From Azohydromonas aeria (GTDB lineage: Bacteria > Pseudomonadota > Gammaproteobacteria > Burkholderiales > Burkholderiaceae_C), in NCBI RefSeq assembly GCF_009760915.1, contig NZ_VIDQ01000065.1, forward strand, positions 1 through 43,000: a stretch of DNA of 43,000 nucleotides. Direction: 5' to 3'. Of this stretch, positions 8,387-17,471 are shown in pieces. Numbering within the stretch: position 1 is the first letter of the stretch; every line of letters starts with the position of its first letter. Below the pieces are notes generated by a model. The model saw nothing but the letters and a program-made list of their open reading frames with translations, had not been told where the DNA came from and did not search any database. The translations under genes were made by a program, and so were the position numbers.

Positions 8387-8417
8387 GACGTGAGGATCGG
8401 GTGGGGGTGGTGCGTCT
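8387..8417 (+). promoter_or_regulatory. Predicted ECF-sigma promoter, receptor 1
   Basis: GACGTGAGGATCG (8387-8399), 12 bases, GCGTCT (8412-8417): same blocks and spacing as before fecR and receptor 2. The start codon lies about 73 bp downstream. Confidence 0.65.
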
Positions 8418-8489
8418 TCCTCGGTAGAAGGGGCCTGGCGCCGGGTGCGCCGGCCTGGCCATCAACGACCGACCGAGGAGTTCCCACCC

Positions 8490-10931
8490 ATGCGACCGAA
8501 GCCGCCGCGCAAGCGCTTCACCCCCGCCCCCCTGGCCCTGGCAGCCGCCATGACCCTGGCGCTGGCCGCCGGCCACGCGCCGCAGGCCCAGGCCCAGGCC
8601 CAGACCCAGGGCGGCACGGCCAGCGCGGCAGCGCCCATCGCCATCAGCATCCCGGCACAGCCGCTGGGGCAGGCGCTCAACGAGCTGGCGCGGCAGGCGA
8701 ACCTGCAGATGACGTTCCCGGCGGCGCTGGTGGCCGGGAAGACCGCGCCGGCCATCGTCGGCAGATTCACCGTGCGAGAAGCGCTGCAGCAACTGCTCGC
8801 ACAGCAAGACCTGACGTTCAGCATCGACGCAGCAACGGTGGTCATCACCGCGACTCCAGCTGCTTCGAGCGCGGCCACGCTGCCGCCAGTGACCGTTGCG
8901 GCAGGTGCTTTTGTCGATTCTTCATCGACCAGGAGCGTCGGCTTGCTGCCGGTGAGGCCATCGGCAGGCCTGAGCCGTCTGCCGGTCACAGTGCGCGAAC
9001 AGGCACAGACCATCCAGATCGTGCCGCGCGAATCACTGGCAGACCGGGGCGTGCTGTCCATCCACGAAGCCGTCGAGACGATTGCCGGGGTCAGGCCGGT
9101 CTCGCCGGCCTACTCCAGCCGCAGCGCGGGCATCCGCTCCCGCGGCTTCGAGAGTTACGACACCTACATCAACGGCATCCGGATCTCCGGATTCGGCGTG
9201 CCCGTCGAGTCGGCCAACGTGGACAGCGTAGAGGTGGTCAAGGGACCGGCCAGCGTGCAGTTCGGCCTAGGCGAACCGGGCGGGGCGCTCAATATCGTGA
9301 CGAAACGACCCGTAGCGAAGCCGCTGGCCACGGCCAAGGTCACTCTGGGCAGCTTCGACACCAAGCGCGTCGAAATGGACCTGGGCGGTGCCGTGGACGA
9401 CGAGCGCCGGGTGCTGTCACGACTCAACGTGAGTGCCGAGGACAGCGATGCGCATCGGGATTTCGATCGCAACCGCCGCTTCTCCATTGCGCCTGCCATC
9501 ACGTGGCTGGTCAGCGATCACACCACCGTCGACCTTGAGGTGGGTTACCTTCGCAACGACTACCGCTTTAACCGCGGTCTGCCGCCACGCAGCTTCATCC
9601 TCGGGCTGCCTTTCGACTTCTCCACCGGCGAGCCCAATCAGCCGCTGTCGGACAACGAGTCGCTGAACCTTTTCTATGCGCTGCAGCACAACCTCGGCGA
9701 TGGGCGCTGGTCGCTGCGGCAGCGGCTGGGGGCCCACCGCACACGTTCCAACAGCTTCGAGATCAACTCGGGTGTGGGGGACATCGATGGTGCGGGCAAT
9801 CTGTCGCGCAACTTCATCGCGTCCAATCAACGCGAGAACAGCTGGGTGCTGCAGCATGAGGTGCACGGAGCCTTCGAAATGGCCGGTTTGCAACACCGGG
9901 CATTGTTCGGCTTCGAGGTGGGCCACAGCGGCCGCGAGTACGGTTTCCGAGGCGTGGCCGACCCTTCGCGCGACCTGCCCGCACTCAATGTCTTCAGGCC
10001 CGTGTACGGTGGGTACGCGTTCCCTTCCGGCACGGAACTGAAGGACAGCTATCCGCCGGAGACCTACGGCAACCGGTTCCAGGCCCTCTACGCAGACTGG
10101 CACACCACCTTCTCGCCACAATGGCGGGCGATGTTCGGGCTGCGCCTCGACCGCACGCAAGGCTATTACAGGACCACGGACAAATCCGTGAACTACGGGG
10201 CAGCGGACAGCCGCGGCGTGAGTCCGCGCCTGGGCGTGGTGTGGACGCCTGCGCCACGGACCGATGTGTTCGGCAACCTGTCCACGGGCTTTTCGCCGAA
10301 CCTGTTCGCAGACAGCGCGGGCAACCTGTTCGACACGCCGGAAAAGAGCCGCCAGTTCGAGATCGGTGTGCGTCACGAGCTTGTTCCGGATCGACTGCGT
10401 GCCACGGCGTCGGTGTTCACAATCACCAAGCGCAACGTCCAGACACCCGACCCCAGCGATCCGACGGGCAATCGGTCGGTGCTGGCCGGGGAGCAGCGCA
10501 GCGAGGGGTTCGAGTTCGAACTGGCCGGGGCCGTGAACCGCCGGTGGGACGTTTCTCTCGGCTACGCATACACCGACGCGCGTACCACGCGTGACAGTAA
10601 CGCCAGCCAAGTCGGTGTGCCGCTGGTCGATGCACCACGCCATCACCTGGCGCTGTGGACCAAGTACCGGCTCGACAACTCGCTGCAGGGCTGGTGGGTG
10701 GGATACGGCCTGGCACGGGTCAGCGATCGGCGGTCCTCCTCCGCCAACGCCGATTTCCGCTTGCCGGCGTACACGCGTCATGACCTGGCCCTTGGCTATG
10801 CCGCCGGCCCCTGGGCGTACCAGGCCAACCTGGGCAACCTCACGGAAGAGCGCGTCTATTACACCCACGGCAACAACATCCACTTGCAGCCCGGGCGCAA
10901 CGTGCGCGTATCGGCGACCTACAACTTCTGA
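8490..10931 (+). CDS. TonB-dependent siderophore receptor with STN domain (receptor 1)
   Basis: This 813-residue outer-membrane transporter of the FpvA/FhuE type takes up an iron chelate with energy from TonB. In order it has a signal peptide ending near AQA (residue 35), an STN domain at about 47-125 (IPAQPLGQALNELARQANLQ), a linker with the TonB box region, a plug at about 160-275 (DSVEVVKGPASVQFG, GGALNIVTKRP) and a 22-strand barrel ending in the terminal aromatic residue (SATYNF). ATG 8490 follows GAGGAG. STN receptors signal through FecR to the sigma, so this receptor probably induces itself. The substrate cannot be read from the sequence. It is followed 50 bp later by the duplicated leader of receptor 2. 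Confidence 0.9.
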   Translation: MRPKPPRKRFTPAPLALAAAMTLALAAGHAPQAQAQAQTQGGTASAAAPIAISIPAQPLGQALNELARQANLQMTFPAALVAGKTAPAIVGRFTVREALQQLLAQQDLTFSIDAATVVITATPAASSAATLPPVTVAAGAFVDSSSTRSVGLLPVRPSAGLSRLPVTVREQAQTIQIVPRESLADRGVLSIHEAVETIAGVRPVSPAYSSRSAGIRSRGFESYDTYINGIRISGFGVPVESANVDSVEVVKGPASVQFGLGEPGGALNIVTKRPVAKPLATAKVTLGSFDTKRVEMDLGGAVDDERRVLSRLNVSAEDSDAHRDFDRNRRFSIAPAITWLVSDHTTVDLEVGYLRNDYRFNRGLPPRSFILGLPFDFSTGEPNQPLSDNESLNLFYALQHNLGDGRWSLRQRLGAHRTRSNSFEINSGVGDIDGAGNLSRNFIASNQRENSWVLQHEVHGAFEMAGLQHRALFGFEVGHSGREYGFRGVADPSRDLPALNVFRPVYGGYAFPSGTELKDSYPPETYGNRFQALYADWHTTFSPQWRAMFGLRLDRTQGYYRTTDKSVNYGAADSRGVSPRLGVVWTPAPRTDVFGNLSTGFSPNLFADSAGNLFDTPEKSRQFEIGVRHELVPDRLRATASVFTITKRNVQTPDPSDPTGNRSVLAGEQRSEGFEFELAGAVNRRWDVSLGYAYTDARTTRDSNASQVGVPLVDAPRHHLALWTKYRLDNSLQGWWVGYGLARVSDRRSSSANADFRLPAYTRHDLALGYAAGPWAYQANLGNLTEERVYYTHGNNIHLQPGRNVRVSATYNF

Positions 10932-10990
10932 GCCGGCATGCGGGCAGGCCTGGTCCGGGTCGGTGGCGAAGCCCCAGAGCAATGAAAGAT

Positions 10991-11009
10991 TCTTTGAAGA
11001 ATTCTCATT
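10991..11009. promoter_or_regulatory. Weak Fur-box-like site, receptor 2
   Basis: Identical 19-mer to 8365-8383 (TCTTTGAAGAATTCTCATT), directly upstream of the predicted ECF promoter. It was probably duplicated with the leader. Confidence 0.4.
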
Positions 11010-11012
11010 CGC

Positions 11013-11043
11013 GACGTGAGGATCGTGTGGGGGTGGCGCGTCT
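11013..11043 (+). promoter_or_regulatory. Predicted ECF-sigma promoter, receptor 2
   Basis: GACGTGAGGATCG (11013-11025), 12 bases, GCGTCT (11038-11043). Third copy of the two-block motif, about 73 bp before the start codon, as in receptor 1. Confidence 0.65.
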
Positions 11044-11115
11044 TCTTCAGTAGAGAGGGTCTGGCGCAGGGTGCGCCGGCCCGGCCATCAACGACCGACC
11101 GAGGAGTTCCCACCC

Positions 11116-13590
11116 ATGCGACCGACGCCGCCGCGCAAGCGCTTCACCCCCGCCCCCCTGGCCCTGGCGGCCGCCATGACCCTGGCACTGGCCGCCGGCC
11201 ACGCGCCGCTGGCCCAGGCCCAAGGTGGCACGGCCAGCGCGGCAGCGCCCCTCCCCCTCAACATCCCGGCGCAGCCGCTGGGGCAGGCGCTCAACGAGCT
11301 GGCGCGGCAGGCGAACCTGCAGATGACGTTTGCGGCGGGACTGGTGGCGGGCAAGCTCGCGCCGGCAGTGTCGGGACCCCTGACGGTGCAGCAGGCGCTG
11401 CAGCGGCTGCTGGCCGGCAGCGGGTTGACGGCATCGGTGGAAGGCTCCGCGGTGGTGGTCACGGCAGCTCCATCGGCATCGGCGTCGGCCGACGCGGAAG
11501 CCGTCCTGCCGGCCGTGAGAGCCACGGCCACGGCGGACACGCCACTGGCCAGCAGGCAGGAACGAGGCTATCGAAACAAGCGATCCTCCGTCTCTGGCTT
11601 CCGTGAACAGGAAGTGCTGGACACGCCCTTCTCGACCACCACCATCAGCGCCGAAGTGATCCGGGACCAGCAGGCCAAGTCGTTGTTAGACGTGATCAAG
11701 AACGACCCCTCGGTCAGTCCGGCCGACGACCCGCTGTGGTACGACCGGGTCAACGTGCGCGGCTTCTACCTGAGCACGGACGCGGTGTACCGCGACGGGT
11801 TCAGCATCAACGACCAGGGCTCCATCGCGCTGGAGAACAAGGCCGCGGTCGAGATCAACAAGGGCCTGTCGGCGCTGCGCTACGGCGCCACCTCCCCGGG
11901 CGGCACGGTGAACTACGCTGTCAAGCGACCCACCAGCGAGCCGCTGCGCAACATCTCCCTGACCGCGGACGGCCACGGCAGCCGTGGCGCACACGCGGAC
12001 GTCGGCGGGCGGTTGGGCGACCAAAGGCAGTTCGGCTACCGCATCAACGTGGCCGCAGAGGAGTTGCGCAGCCATGTCGATGCTTTCGAGGGCGACAAGA
12101 AGTTCTTCAGCGGCTTCTTCGACTGGCAGCTCGGCGACAAGCTGTCGCTGGAACTCGACCTGGAGCATCAGCGCCTGAACAAGATCAGCGTGAGGACGCC
12201 AAGCTTGTGGTGGTGGGGCTGGGACGAAGATGCCGCGGCCGTCGCAGCCGCCCAGGCGGCCTACCCGCGGCTGGGCCCCAAGACTTACGCTGCCCAGGCG
12301 TGGGCCAGGGAACCCAACCGGCAGACCTATGCGGTGGCGCGCGCCCACTACCAAATCAGCGACACGTGGAAGACCACCTTTGCCGTCCACGACAGCAGCC
12401 TCAAGCGTGACCAGAACGCCTCCAGCGTCTGGAACACCGTGGCGCCCGACGGCGAATACGAGGCGGACATCTACTACGCCCCCAACCAGGAGCGCAACTA
12501 CCGCGCTTACCAACTGGTGTTCCAGGGCGACGTCCAGCAAGGGGCCATGCGGCACGAGCTGGCGTTCGGATACGACCGGCTGCAGCGGGACATGATCTAC
12601 CCGGAGGCCGTGTACCAGTCCATCGGCTTCGACAACCTGTTCAGCCCCAGAGGCCTGCCGAGGCCGCCGCTGGGGCCGAACGACGCGGGGCCGGCCTACC
12701 TCGCAAGCCGTACCAGGCAGCAGGCCTGGTTCGTCACCGACAACCTGGTCATCAACAGCCAGTGGCGCGTATTCGGTGGCTTGCGGCACACCAGCATCCA
12801 GCAATTCGAAGGCTCGGCTACAGCACCCGCCGCCAAGTCTTACGACAAGTCCTCGGTCAATCCGACGCTGGGGGTGGTGTACAAGCCCGTGCCGGCGGGA
12901 ACGCTGTACGTCAGCTACGCCGAGGGCATCGAGCAAGGCGGCGTCGTCAGCGGCCCCACCTATACCAACAACAACCAGCAGCTCGCGCCGCTCAAGAGCA
13001 AGCAGTACGAGGCTGGCGTCAAGTGGGAGCTGGGCCGTGACGCCCTGGTGACGGCGGCCCTGTTCGAAATCAACAAGGGCCTGGAGATCGACGTCAACAA
13101 CGGCAACGGCACCCGCACCCGCGTGCAGGACGGCCGCCAGGTGCATCGCGGCGTCGAGCTCACCGCCAGCGGCCGGATCACGCCGGAGCTGCGGCTCATC
13201 GCGGGCCTGGCGTTCCTGGATGCAGAAATCCAGAAAACCAGCAACGCCGCGTTGCTCGGCAAGAAGCCGCAGGGGGTGCCGGACTGGCAAGCCAACCTGT
13301 TCGCCGACTACGCCTTGAACCAGTGGCTGCCCGGCCTGTCCGTCAACGGCGGGCTGTACTTCGGTGGCAGGAAGGCCGTTGATGCCGCGAACCTGTGGAT
13401 GGCGGACAGCCATGTGCGCCTGGATGCCGGTGCGAAGTACACGCACAGGCTGTCGGGCGACCAGCAGGTCACCTACCGCCTGAACATCGACAACCTCACC
13501 GACAAGCGCTATCTGGCCAATACCACGTGGGGCGCGCTGCAGTTCGGCGCACCACGGACGGTGCGCCTGTCCGCCAACTTCAGCTTCTGA
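11116..13590 (+). CDS. TonB-dependent siderophore receptor with STN domain (receptor 2)
   Basis: The 824-residue product has a signal peptide (cleavage near PLAQA), an STN domain nearly identical to that of receptor 1, a linker, a plug (VLDTPFSTTTISAEVIRDQQ, KSLLDVIKNDPSV, VNVRGFYLSTDAVYRDG, SPGGTVNYAVKRP) and a C-terminal barrel ending SANFSF. The plug and barrel differ strongly from receptor 1, so the substrate is likely different, while the signalling part and promoter are shared. ATG 11116 follows GAGGAG. The downstream PepSY gene starts 7 bp after the stop codon, so the two are co-transcribed. The ligand is unknown. Confidence 0.9.
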   Translation: MRPTPPRKRFTPAPLALAAAMTLALAAGHAPLAQAQGGTASAAAPLPLNIPAQPLGQALNELARQANLQMTFAAGLVAGKLAPAVSGPLTVQQALQRLLAGSGLTASVEGSAVVVTAAPSASASADAEAVLPAVRATATADTPLASRQERGYRNKRSSVSGFREQEVLDTPFSTTTISAEVIRDQQAKSLLDVIKNDPSVSPADDPLWYDRVNVRGFYLSTDAVYRDGFSINDQGSIALENKAAVEINKGLSALRYGATSPGGTVNYAVKRPTSEPLRNISLTADGHGSRGAHADVGGRLGDQRQFGYRINVAAEELRSHVDAFEGDKKFFSGFFDWQLGDKLSLELDLEHQRLNKISVRTPSLWWWGWDEDAAAVAAAQAAYPRLGPKTYAAQAWAREPNRQTYAVARAHYQISDTWKTTFAVHDSSLKRDQNASSVWNTVAPDGEYEADIYYAPNQERNYRAYQLVFQGDVQQGAMRHELAFGYDRLQRDMIYPEAVYQSIGFDNLFSPRGLPRPPLGPNDAGPAYLASRTRQQAWFVTDNLVINSQWRVFGGLRHTSIQQFEGSATAPAAKSYDKSSVNPTLGVVYKPVPAGTLYVSYAEGIEQGGVVSGPTYTNNNQQLAPLKSKQYEAGVKWELGRDALVTAALFEINKGLEIDVNNGNGTRTRVQDGRQVHRGVELTASGRITPELRLIAGLAFLDAEIQKTSNAALLGKKPQGVPDWQANLFADYALNQWLPGLSVNGGLYFGGRKAVDAANLWMADSHVRLDAGAKYTHRLSGDQQVTYRLNIDNLTDKRYLANTTWGALQFGAPRTVRLSANFSF

Positions 13591-13597
13591 GCCGCCG

Positions 13598-14878
13598 ATG
13601 CGCGCCGCCGCCGTCATCGTGCATCGCTACGTCGGCCTGGTGATGGCAGGGTTCCTGCTCATCGCCGGGCTGACAGGCTCGCTGCTGGTCTGGTATCACG
13701 AGCTGGATGCGGCGGTCAACCCTGCCCTGTTCCGGGTGGAGCCGCCGCGGGCGACGCCCGGGGGATCTGCAGGTCCCTTGCTCGATCCGCTCATGCTGCG
13801 TGCGCAGGTACAGGAGGCCTACCCGGGCGCGCAGGTGAATTACCTGTCCTTCCATCAGGGCCGGCCTGAAGACGCAAGGCTCTTCTACGTCGAAGCGGCA
13901 ACCGCTGCCTCGGAACAGTCCGCCGAACTGGCCGTGGACGAGGTCTTCGTCAATCCGTACACGGGCGAGATCCTCGGTGCGCGCAAGTGGGGCGACATCA
14001 CGCAAGGCATCACGAACCTGATGCCCTTCCTCTACCGACTGCACTACTCGCTGGCCCTGGGCACCGTGGGCACCTGGATCTTCGGCATCGTGGCCCTGCT
14101 CTGGACCATCGACTGCTTCGTCGGGGCATGGCTGACCTTCCCCGTTAGCCCGCGCAAGGGAACCAGGGCGAACAGGAGCTGGTGGGTGCGGTGGCAACCC
14201 GCCTGGGCCGTGCGCTGGCGAGGGGGCAGCTACAAGCTGAACTTCGACCTGCACCGCGCCGGCGGGCTGTGGCCCTGGGCCATGCTGCTCGTGGTGGCCT
14301 GGAGCAGCGTGGCGTTCAACCTGTACGCACCCCTCTACCGTCCCTTGATGGGCGCGGTGTTCCAGCTGCAGCCCGACCCGAAGGAGTCGCTGGCTGCCCT
14401 GGACGAGCCAGAGCCCGAGCCGGCCCTCGGCTGGCCCGCTGCCATCGCCTTGGCGCGCGAGCACATGGCGCTGCAAGCTCGCTTGAAGGGCTTCACGGTG
14501 CTGGAAGAGGACCGCGTGTCCTACGACCCCAAGCAGGGCTACCTGCGGTATGTCGTGCGCACCGACCGGGATATCAGTGACCACCGCGGCCAGTCGGCCC
14601 TCTTCGTGGACGCGAGGACCGGCAAGCTGAGCGGCACCGTCCTGCCCACGGGCGAGGCCGCCGGCGACACCGTCACGAGCTGGATCACCACCTTGCACAT
14701 GGCGCATGTCTGGGGACTGCCGTTTCGCATCTTCATGACCCTCGTGGGGCTGCTGGTGGCAGTGGTCAGCGTCACGGGCGTCGTGGTCTGGTGGAAGAAG
14801 CGCCTGGCCCGGGTTGCGAATGCCGGGCGGCAACAGACGCTGTCCCACAGCCGTCCTGGCAGGGGCAGCGCGTTGTAG
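13598..14878 (+). CDS. PepSY-associated membrane protein, siderophore uptake module 1
   Basis: This 426-residue inner-membrane protein has the PepSY-TM layout: an N-terminal helix (VIVHRYVGLVMAGFLLIAGL with the conserved HR and, later, WYHELD), a periplasmic PepSY part (EVFVNPYTGEILGARKWG), two central helices with His-containing motifs (LHYSLALGTVG, FDLHRAGGLWPWAMLL), a second PepSY part and a last helix ending in WWKKRL. Members next to siderophore receptors are thought to act in ferric-siderophore reduction or iron release; that role is inferred from the family and context. It begins 7 bp after receptor 2. A close paralog lies at 21381-22682 next to other receptors. Confidence 0.85.
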   Translation: MRAAAVIVHRYVGLVMAGFLLIAGLTGSLLVWYHELDAAVNPALFRVEPPRATPGGSAGPLLDPLMLRAQVQEAYPGAQVNYLSFHQGRPEDARLFYVEAATAASEQSAELAVDEVFVNPYTGEILGARKWGDITQGITNLMPFLYRLHYSLALGTVGTWIFGIVALLWTIDCFVGAWLTFPVSPRKGTRANRSWWVRWQPAWAVRWRGGSYKLNFDLHRAGGLWPWAMLLVVAWSSVAFNLYAPLYRPLMGAVFQLQPDPKESLAALDEPEPEPALGWPAAIALAREHMALQARLKGFTVLEEDRVSYDPKQGYLRYVVRTDRDISDHRGQSALFVDARTGKLSGTVLPTGEAAGDTVTSWITTLHMAHVWGLPFRIFMTLVGLLVAVVSVTGVVVWWKKRLARVANAGRQQTLSHSRPGRGSAL

Positions 14879-14997
14879 CGATCGGACCGCAAGCAATGCC
14901 TGATCAGACCTGTGGGTCTTGCGCCAGTCGTGCGCTTGCAGAGGTGTGAGCACCCAACCGCCCTTCGCGCTCTACCTTGACAGCCGCAAATGCGCCC

Positions 14998-17115
14998 ATG
15001 AGATGGCTGGCGATGACCCTTGGCCTGCTCGCCCTGCACCCCGTGCACGCTTCGCCGCTGCAGGTAGCAGCCTGGACGGGAACCGCGCCCGTGGTGGACG
15101 GCCGGCTGGATGAGCCGTTCTGGCAAGGCATGCCGCCGTTGGGCCGATTCATGCAGGCCGCGCCCGTGGCGGGCGCGGAGCCGACCCGGCAGACGACGCT
15201 CTTCGTGGCGCACGACGGCGCCACGCTGTACGTGGCCGTGCGCGCGCAGGAGCCCACTGCCGCCGCCTTGGTGGCGCGCACCCTGCGCCGTGATGGCGAG
15301 ACCATCGACAACGACGACCACGTGGCCATCGTGCTGGACCCGCAGGGCACCGGGCGCAATGGCTTCGTGTTCCGCGTGAACGCGCTGGGCGCCAAGCGCG
15401 ACGGCTTGATTGCGGACGGCTCGGTCACCCGCGCCGACTGGGACACGCTGTGGGACGCTGCGGTGCAGATGGACGCGCAAGGCTGGACGGTGGAGGTCGC
15501 CATTCCCCTGTCCGCTCTGGCCGCGCCCGCGGATGGCAGGGCCTGGGGCTTCAACGTGGAGCGCCACGTGGCGGCCAGCGGTGAGCGCATGCGCCTGTTC
15601 GGTGCCACGCCGGAGCGCGAGGTGGACTCGCTGACCGATGCGGGCCGGCTCGCGGGCGTCGTGCCCGCCCGGCAGGGCTGGGGCCTGCGGCTGCGGCCGG
15701 CGGTGCGCTGGTCCACCGGGCGCACGGCGGGGCACCGGTCGGCGGGGCGGCTCGAACCCTCGCTGGACGCCACCCTGGGCGTCACGCCCACGCTGAGCGC
15801 CACGCTGACCATCAACAGCGATTTCTCCGACGCGGACCTGGACGACCGCGTGGTCAGCCTCTCCCGCTTCGAGCTGTTCAGGCCGGAAAAGCGCAGTTTC
15901 TTCACCCAGGACGCGGGGCGCTTCGGCTTTGGCGGGCTGGACGTGGAGGAGCCGGTGCTGGTGCCGTTTTTCTCGCGCCGCATCGGCCTGGGCAGCTCGC
16001 TCGATGCGGGGCTCAAGCTGTCGGGCACCGCCGGGCCCGTAGAGCTGGGCGCCTTCGCGGTGCAGGTGCCCGGACGAGGCGGCGGTCCTTCGGCACGCAT
16101 GGCCGTGGCGCGGGCGGCCATCGGGCTGGGCGAGAGCCAGCGCGTGGGCCTGGTCGCTACCCAGGGCACGCCCGAGGGCTTGGGCCGCAACCGGCTGCAT
16201 GGCTTGGACTACCAGTTCCGCAGCACGCGCTTCGCGGGCGAGCGCACCCTGGAGGCCTACGCCTGGACGCAGCGCTCGGACGATGAGGCGCAGGGCAGCG
16301 GCACGGCCCATGGTGCGAGCCTGCGATTCCCGAACGTGGGCCTCACCGGGCAACTGGACTGGTACGACATCGGCGAGGCGTTTCGCCCGGCGCTGGGCTA
16401 CGTGCGCGAGACGGGCGTGCGCATCACCGATGCGAGCATCGGCTGGCGACACCTGGGCACGCACGGGGCCAGCCTCATCACCAGCGTGCATGCGGGTGGC
16501 CGCACGCGCCACGACGGCACCGAGCGCGGCCGTTACGCGGGCCTGAGCCTCGAATGGTTCAACACCCGGGGCGACTACCTGCTGCCCGAGTTCTACGTGG
16601 AGCATGACCGCCTGGCCAAGCCCTTCGAAGCATTGCCCGGTGTGCAGCTCGCGGCCGGCGAACACCGCTTCGGCTACGCAGTGCTGTCGGCAGGCGCCTC
16701 GGCGTCGCGCGCCTGGTCGGGCGAAGCTTCACTGCGCGCGGGCGGCTTCCACGACGGCCAGCTGAACGAGCAGACCCTCAAGCTCACGTGGCGGCCCCAT
16801 CCGCGCTGGAGCGTGGGCCCGGGCTGGGCATGTCATCAGCTGCAGGCAGGGGACCGCTCATTCACCGCCCGCACGGTGTCCTTGCGCCTGGAACACACGC
16901 CAAGTACACGCAGTGCCCAAAGCCTGTCGCTGCAGCACGACAACGTCTCACGCCAAACGCTGCTGGGCCTGCGGGCCCGGTGGGCGTTGGCCCGGGGACA
17001 GGAATTCAGGCTCGCCATCGACCGCACGAACTTCGGGCCAGCCCAGACGGCCGCCACGAAGGCGCCGAGCGACTACCGGGTCACCGCAGCCATGCGCTGG
17101 GCCCTGGAGCGCTGA
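14998..17115 (+). CDS. CBM9-like/DUF5916 outer-membrane barrel protein
   Basis: The 705-residue product has a signal peptide (MRWLAMTLGLLALHPVHA), an N-terminal family-9 carbohydrate-binding-like domain at about 25-190 (VVDGRLDEPFWQGMPPLGRF, FVAHDGATLYVAVRAQEP, DDHVAIVLDPQGTGRN, WTVEVAIPLSAL) and a long DUF5916-type C-terminal part rich in alternating beta strands (FRPEKRSFFTQDAGRFGFGG), probably a membrane barrel. The role of this family is not established. The start at 14998 is preferred because it begins the signal peptide directly. It lies 119 bp downstream of the PepSY gene in the same direction, so it may belong to the receptor 2 operon, although a separate promoter is possible. Long reverse-strand frames here are GC-driven shadows. 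Confidence 0.8.
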   Translation: MRWLAMTLGLLALHPVHASPLQVAAWTGTAPVVDGRLDEPFWQGMPPLGRFMQAAPVAGAEPTRQTTLFVAHDGATLYVAVRAQEPTAAALVARTLRRDGETIDNDDHVAIVLDPQGTGRNGFVFRVNALGAKRDGLIADGSVTRADWDTLWDAAVQMDAQGWTVEVAIPLSALAAPADGRAWGFNVERHVAASGERMRLFGATPEREVDSLTDAGRLAGVVPARQGWGLRLRPAVRWSTGRTAGHRSAGRLEPSLDATLGVTPTLSATLTINSDFSDADLDDRVVSLSRFELFRPEKRSFFTQDAGRFGFGGLDVEEPVLVPFFSRRIGLGSSLDAGLKLSGTAGPVELGAFAVQVPGRGGGPSARMAVARAAIGLGESQRVGLVATQGTPEGLGRNRLHGLDYQFRSTRFAGERTLEAYAWTQRSDDEAQGSGTAHGASLRFPNVGLTGQLDWYDIGEAFRPALGYVRETGVRITDASIGWRHLGTHGASLITSVHAGGRTRHDGTERGRYAGLSLEWFNTRGDYLLPEFYVEHDRLAKPFEALPGVQLAAGEHRFGYAVLSAGASASRAWSGEASLRAGGFHDGQLNEQTLKLTWRPHPRWSVGPGWACHQLQAGDRSFTARTVSLRLEHTPSTRSAQSLSLQHDNVSRQTLLGLRARWALARGQEFRLAIDRTNFGPAQTAATKAPSDYRVTAAMRWALER

Positions 17116-17225
17116 TGGGGCGCGGGTGTTCCCATCGATCACAGGCGCGGTACGGCACGCGGTGCGGGCCGACCGTGAAGAGCGCTTTCCGGCAGGCCGA
17201 CTGTGCGTTGGCGCTTGCGGCTGCG

Positions 17226-17471
17226 TCACTCGCCGCGGCTGGCGCGCATCAGCTGGAACTCGAACACCGCCAGCGACGCCATCTCGTCGAGCAGGCTGTT
17301 GACGCTCACGCCGCGCTCGCGCGCCACCTCGCGCAACTGGCGCGCCTTGTCGGCGGAAATGCGCAGCGTCAGCCGCGCCGGCTCCTGCGCCTCGCACGCC
17401 GGCGGCTCGCGCCGGGCACACGCACGCCAACGCGCGGGATCCGCCGCTGCCAGTTCCCGCTGCGCGTCCAT
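17226..17471 (-). CDS. Ribbon-helix-helix-like small protein (81 aa)
   Basis: The start ATG overlaps the fur stop codon by one base (TGATG), so it is translated together with fur. The C-terminal half, ARLTLRISADKARQLREVAR then ERGVSVNSLLDEMASLAV, has the strand-helix-helix pattern of Arc/CopG/HicB-like DNA-binding proteins; the N-terminal 30 residues are Ala/Arg-rich and probably disordered. No toxin gene is next to it, so it may be a small regulator rather than an antitoxin. Its position after fur suggests an iron-linked role, but this is only inference. It ends 110 bp from the convergent DUF5916 gene. Confidence 0.65.
   Translation of the reverse strand: MDAQRELAAADPARWRACARREPPACEAQEPARLTLRISADKARQLREVARERGVSVNSLLDEMASLAVFEFQLMRASRGE

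Larger units (their letters stand above)
8361..8745 (+). repeat. Duplicated leader and STN segment, copy 1
   Basis: About 385 bp here are almost the same as 10983-11350. The match covers the Fur-like palindrome, predicted ECF promoter, 5' leader, ribosome-binding site, signal peptide and the first part of the STN domain. Similarity drops sharply soon after the STN codons for NLQMTF, and the plug and barrel parts of the two receptors are clearly unrelated at the DNA level. Confidence 0.85.
10983..11350 (+). repeat. Duplicated leader and STN segment, copy 2
   Basis: Second copy of the promoter-leader-signal peptide-STN segment of 8361-8745. Differences are a few point changes plus a short deletion in the AQA-rich part of the signal peptide region (copy 1 has an extra AQAQTQ-like stretch). 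Confidence 0.85.

Noticed and set aside
14539..16665. 708-aa open frame on the reverse strand
   Set aside because: It is antisense to the DUF5916 and PepSY genes, is Arg/Ala/His-rich without domain motifs, and reflects GC-rich third positions.
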